A DNA stretch of 64,000 bases from Symsagittifera roscoffensis. Taxonomy: Eukaryota; Xenacoelomorpha; Acoela; Convolutidae. A program made the position numbers and the translations under genes. Of the stretch, positions 61,870 through 64,000 are shown piece after piece; within the stretch, counting starts at the first letter, position 1; every line of letters begins with the position of its first letter. The stretch spans positions 38,094,518 through 38,158,517 of the forward strand of contig NC_087062.1 in the NCBI RefSeq assembly GCF_963678635.1, read 5' to 3'. A model generated the notes under the pieces. It saw only the letters and a program-made list of their open reading frames with translations, was not told where the DNA came from and did no database searches.

Positions 61870-63894
61870 TTGTCCGGGGAGACGAAAGGTGAGAAGAGAG
61901 AACACCCGGGACAAGGAAGTTTGTCCGGGGAGTCTGATATAGATGAAAAAGTTCCTGATGAGAAGCAGGACCTGGAGAACAATGTTTTGTCCGGGGAGTT
62001 CAGATGGATGCGAAGAAAGCACAGAACTGACCCAGGAGATGGTGCAGACTCCATCACAGACTCTTCAACAGATGACAATTCTCGAAACTCAGGAATCGAC
62101 ACCTACTCAGACAGGAACTCATGCTCGGGATCGGAACTGTCAGAACTAGCGATCCACACACTACTAGTGGAAACTCGAGCAAAGGATCTGGATAGAGAGG
62201 TATACCAGGACCCTGACAGTGATCGCTACCTCATACCAGATGAAAGAGTCTTTGATAACGCAGCGGATGATCTGGAAACAATAGCGGTATCGATACGTTG
62301 GATGAGTTTGTTGCCACAAAAAGAGGTAGTCAGGACTGATCTTCAGTCATTCGAACAGGAAACACAGCCATTGGCAAAGATTTGGTGCGTTAAGATGGAA
62401 GAAGATACGCATCAGCCCAATGAGTTGAATAGTCGGATGAGGGTCATGAAGACGTACTTGAAGGCGAGATACGGACTCTCGGATCTACTAAGAGCGCAGA
62501 GAAATGACCTCATGACAAGCAACCTGAAAAGGTGGATCAAAAATGGTTCACCGGACAAAGGAGACCTCGAGGAAGACAGTTACCGCATTCTGCGGCAGTA
62601 TTTTATGCAGAAAGAGGGAAGGTTATACTTGAACAAGGACGGGATTGTGGCTTGCAAGAGAAGAGATGAAGTCAAAGTCCTATACAAGTATAACGCGATA
62701 GTGTTGCCGCAACTCTATCAGACAGAACTCTTATTCAGGTCTCATGATCAGATGGGCCATCAGGGGATCGACAAAGTATATCAGAGGATCCTGAAGCGCT
62801 TTGAGTGGCCTGGAATGAAAAAGGCATGCGAGAAGTGGGTAACAGCATGTCTGTCATGCCAAAAAGTCAAGGATCCAAGGAATTTGCGATTTCCTTTAAA
62901 ATCGATTGAGTCGTCTGAATTCAACGAGGTGGTGCAGATAGACCACCAAAAGATATGCATGACAGACAGTGGTTACAATCAAGTCTTGGTCATGATAGAT
63001 CACTTCACGAAGTATGCAGAGGCCGTGACCTGCATAACTGCCTCAGCGGAGGAGACGTGCGACCACCTGATCAATACGTGGATAGCGAGACATGGTTGTC
63101 CGATGACGTTTCAATCGGATAACGGAACAGCTTTCGTAGGAGAACTCACGAAAGAGCTAATGAGACGCTCACAGGTTGCTCAAGCTCACTCCACGACATA
63201 CCATCCCCAGACAAATGGCTTAGTGGAAAGGCAGAATCGAACGTTAGTGTCGATGCTGAGGGTATATTGTTCCAGGTACATGACCGATTGGGACACATAT
63301 CTTCCACAGGTGATGGGAGCTTACAATAGCACACAACATTCCACAACCGGAGTTAGTCCACATATGATGCTGACCGGGCACGAGAAGTCTTTGCCCTTGA
63401 CTTTCTTCTACCCAGAGTATGAGGGTAAGAGGACGTCACGACAGGTCTATGTAAGGGATGTAATAAGACGGCAGCAGGAGTTAAACGACTTATGTAGACG
63501 AAATACTCAGCAGGCACAGGCAAGGCAGAGGAAAAGATTTGACAAGAAAGCAGCTGGTGCAAAAGCTTATGTGGGGGACTACGTATGGGTATTTCAGAAC
63601 GTCATACCACCGAAAAGAACGAAAAAGCTCCTAAAGAAGTGGAGGGGACCCTTCATGATTACGGAGGTGCACCAAGAGGGACGCTTCTATAGACTGAGTA
63701 GTGGCCGAGCCGCTCAATACGAAAACATTAAGCCACACAATCCATCGACAGAAGACTGGTGTATACTTGCAGACATGGAAGAGGGGGATTATCTAATTAT
63801 GGACCCTGCTTGTGAGGTCAACGAGAAGGGCACAAGGGAAAAGAACGATGGAAATGAAGTCATAGAGGAAGGAACCTGGATCCAAATGAGGTGA
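61870..63894 (+). CDS. E3 copy B integrase ORF, 674 residues
   Basis: An N-terminal charged linker (SGETKGEKREHPGQ) is followed by the HHCC zinc domain (SHDQMGHQGIDKVYQR, then CLSCQK), and the DDE core: D in VVQIDHQKI, D in QSDNGTAF and E in TNGLVERQN. The C-terminal module has KKWRGPFMITEVHQ (GPF-type). All catalytic residues are present. The family tail ends early at TGA 63892-63894 because of a frameshift: the other frame continues DPNEVIEADDETLAY to the window edge. Upstream breaks mean it is not expressed as part of a full Pol. Confidence 0.85.
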   Translation: MSGETKGEKREHPGQGSLSGESDIDEKVPDEKQDLENNVLSGEFRWMRRKHRTDPGDGADSITDSSTDDNSRNSGIDTYSDRNSCSGSELSELAIHTLLVETRAKDLDREVYQDPDSDRYLIPDERVFDNAADDLETIAVSIRWMSLLPQKEVVRTDLQSFEQETQPLAKIWCVKMEEDTHQPNELNSRMRVMKTYLKARYGLSDLLRAQRNDLMTSNLKRWIKNGSPDKGDLEEDSYRILRQYFMQKEGRLYLNKDGIVACKRRDEVKVLYKYNAIVLPQLYQTELLFRSHDQMGHQGIDKVYQRILKRFEWPGMKKACEKWVTACLSCQKVKDPRNLRFPLKSIESSEFNEVVQIDHQKICMTDSGYNQVLVMIDHFTKYAEAVTCITASAEETCDHLINTWIARHGCPMTFQSDNGTAFVGELTKELMRRSQVAQAHSTTYHPQTNGLVERQNRTLVSMLRVYCSRYMTDWDTYLPQVMGAYNSTQHSTTGVSPHMMLTGHEKSLPLTFFYPEYEGKRTSRQVYVRDVIRRQQELNDLCRRNTQQAQARQRKRFDKKAAGAKAYVGDYVWVFQNVIPPKRTKKLLKKWRGPFMITEVHQEGRFYRLSSGRAAQYENIKPHNPSTEDWCILADMEEGDYLIMDPACEVNEKGTREKNDGNEVIEEGTWIQMR

Positions 63895-64000
63895 TTGAAG
63901 CAGACGATGAAACTTTAGCCTACGCAGAAGAGGACTGGCAAGACCCTGAACAAAGGGAGGTTCCCAAGAATTTGGAACCAGATCTTCCGTTCACGATACG
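63866..64000 (+). pseudogene. E3 copy B pol C-terminal tail, out of frame, runs off the window
   Basis: The frame from about 63866 reads DPNEVIEADDETLAYAEEDW and onward to the window end without a stop. It continues the integrase protein after a small frameshift near 63860. The E3 3' LTR must lie beyond 64000. Confidence 0.7.

Overview
The window is an AT-rich stretch of an animal (most likely invertebrate) genome made almost wholly of LTR retrotransposons. Nothing looks prokaryotic: there are no operons with ribosome binding sites, and no rRNA or tRNA gene was recognised. No confident host gene was found either. The phylum cannot be fixed from the sequence alone. A run of 200 Ns at 23648-23847 marks a scaffold gap.

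Region 1 (1-23529) is the highlight: a complete Ty3/gypsy-type (Metaviridae) element, called E1 here, on the minus strand. It spans 1096-23525 (22,430 bp), has two 408-bp LTRs that look identical by eye, a 4-bp target duplication (TATG) and a primer-binding-site candidate next to the upstream LTR. In its own 5'->3' direction it carries a leader with internal repeats; a small basic pre-gag ORF; a gag ORF that is an in-frame tandem duplication (two near-identical 3,594-bp units giving a 2,342-residue double Gag); pol (protease, RT, RNase H, integrase) in the same frame as gag behind a single UAA stop; a cluster of tiny membrane ORFs; an open frame of 349 codons without an ATG; an 872-residue envelope-like glycoprotein; and a 601-residue protein of unknown function. 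Several neighbouring ORFs overlap stop-to-start (ATGA and similar), which suggests coupled translation. The layout resembles a complex retrovirus more than a simple gypsy element.

Region 2 (24265-29309) has two ~2.2-kb direct repeats flanking a 0.7-kb spacer. The spacer holds an open, exon-like, charged coding stretch. Their nature is unresolved.

Region 3 (29357-50285) is a decayed, partly tandem array of a second gypsy family, E2, on the minus strand. It has LTR-like segments near 32.3-33.0, 41.2-41.7, 44.9-45.6 and 49.6-50.3 kb, and broken gag, protease, RT and RNase H; no integrase was found. Two E2 units carry, between pol and the 3' LTR, an extra module: a 59-residue ORF, coiled-coil pieces and a J-domain with an HPD motif. 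Embedded in this region is a 5'-complete but 3'-truncated copy of a third family, E3 (plus strand, about 33.0-40.6 kb).

Region 4 (50286-64000) is a longer E3 copy: a long leader full of a short CCGGAGGGGTC-type motif, a gag-protease ORF of 1020 residues with two zinc knuckles, a broken RT/RNase H and an integrase ORF with its catalytic residues. It runs off the end of the window. Both E3 copies begin at the same point beside an E2 LTR, so E2 and E3 were probably copied together as a block.
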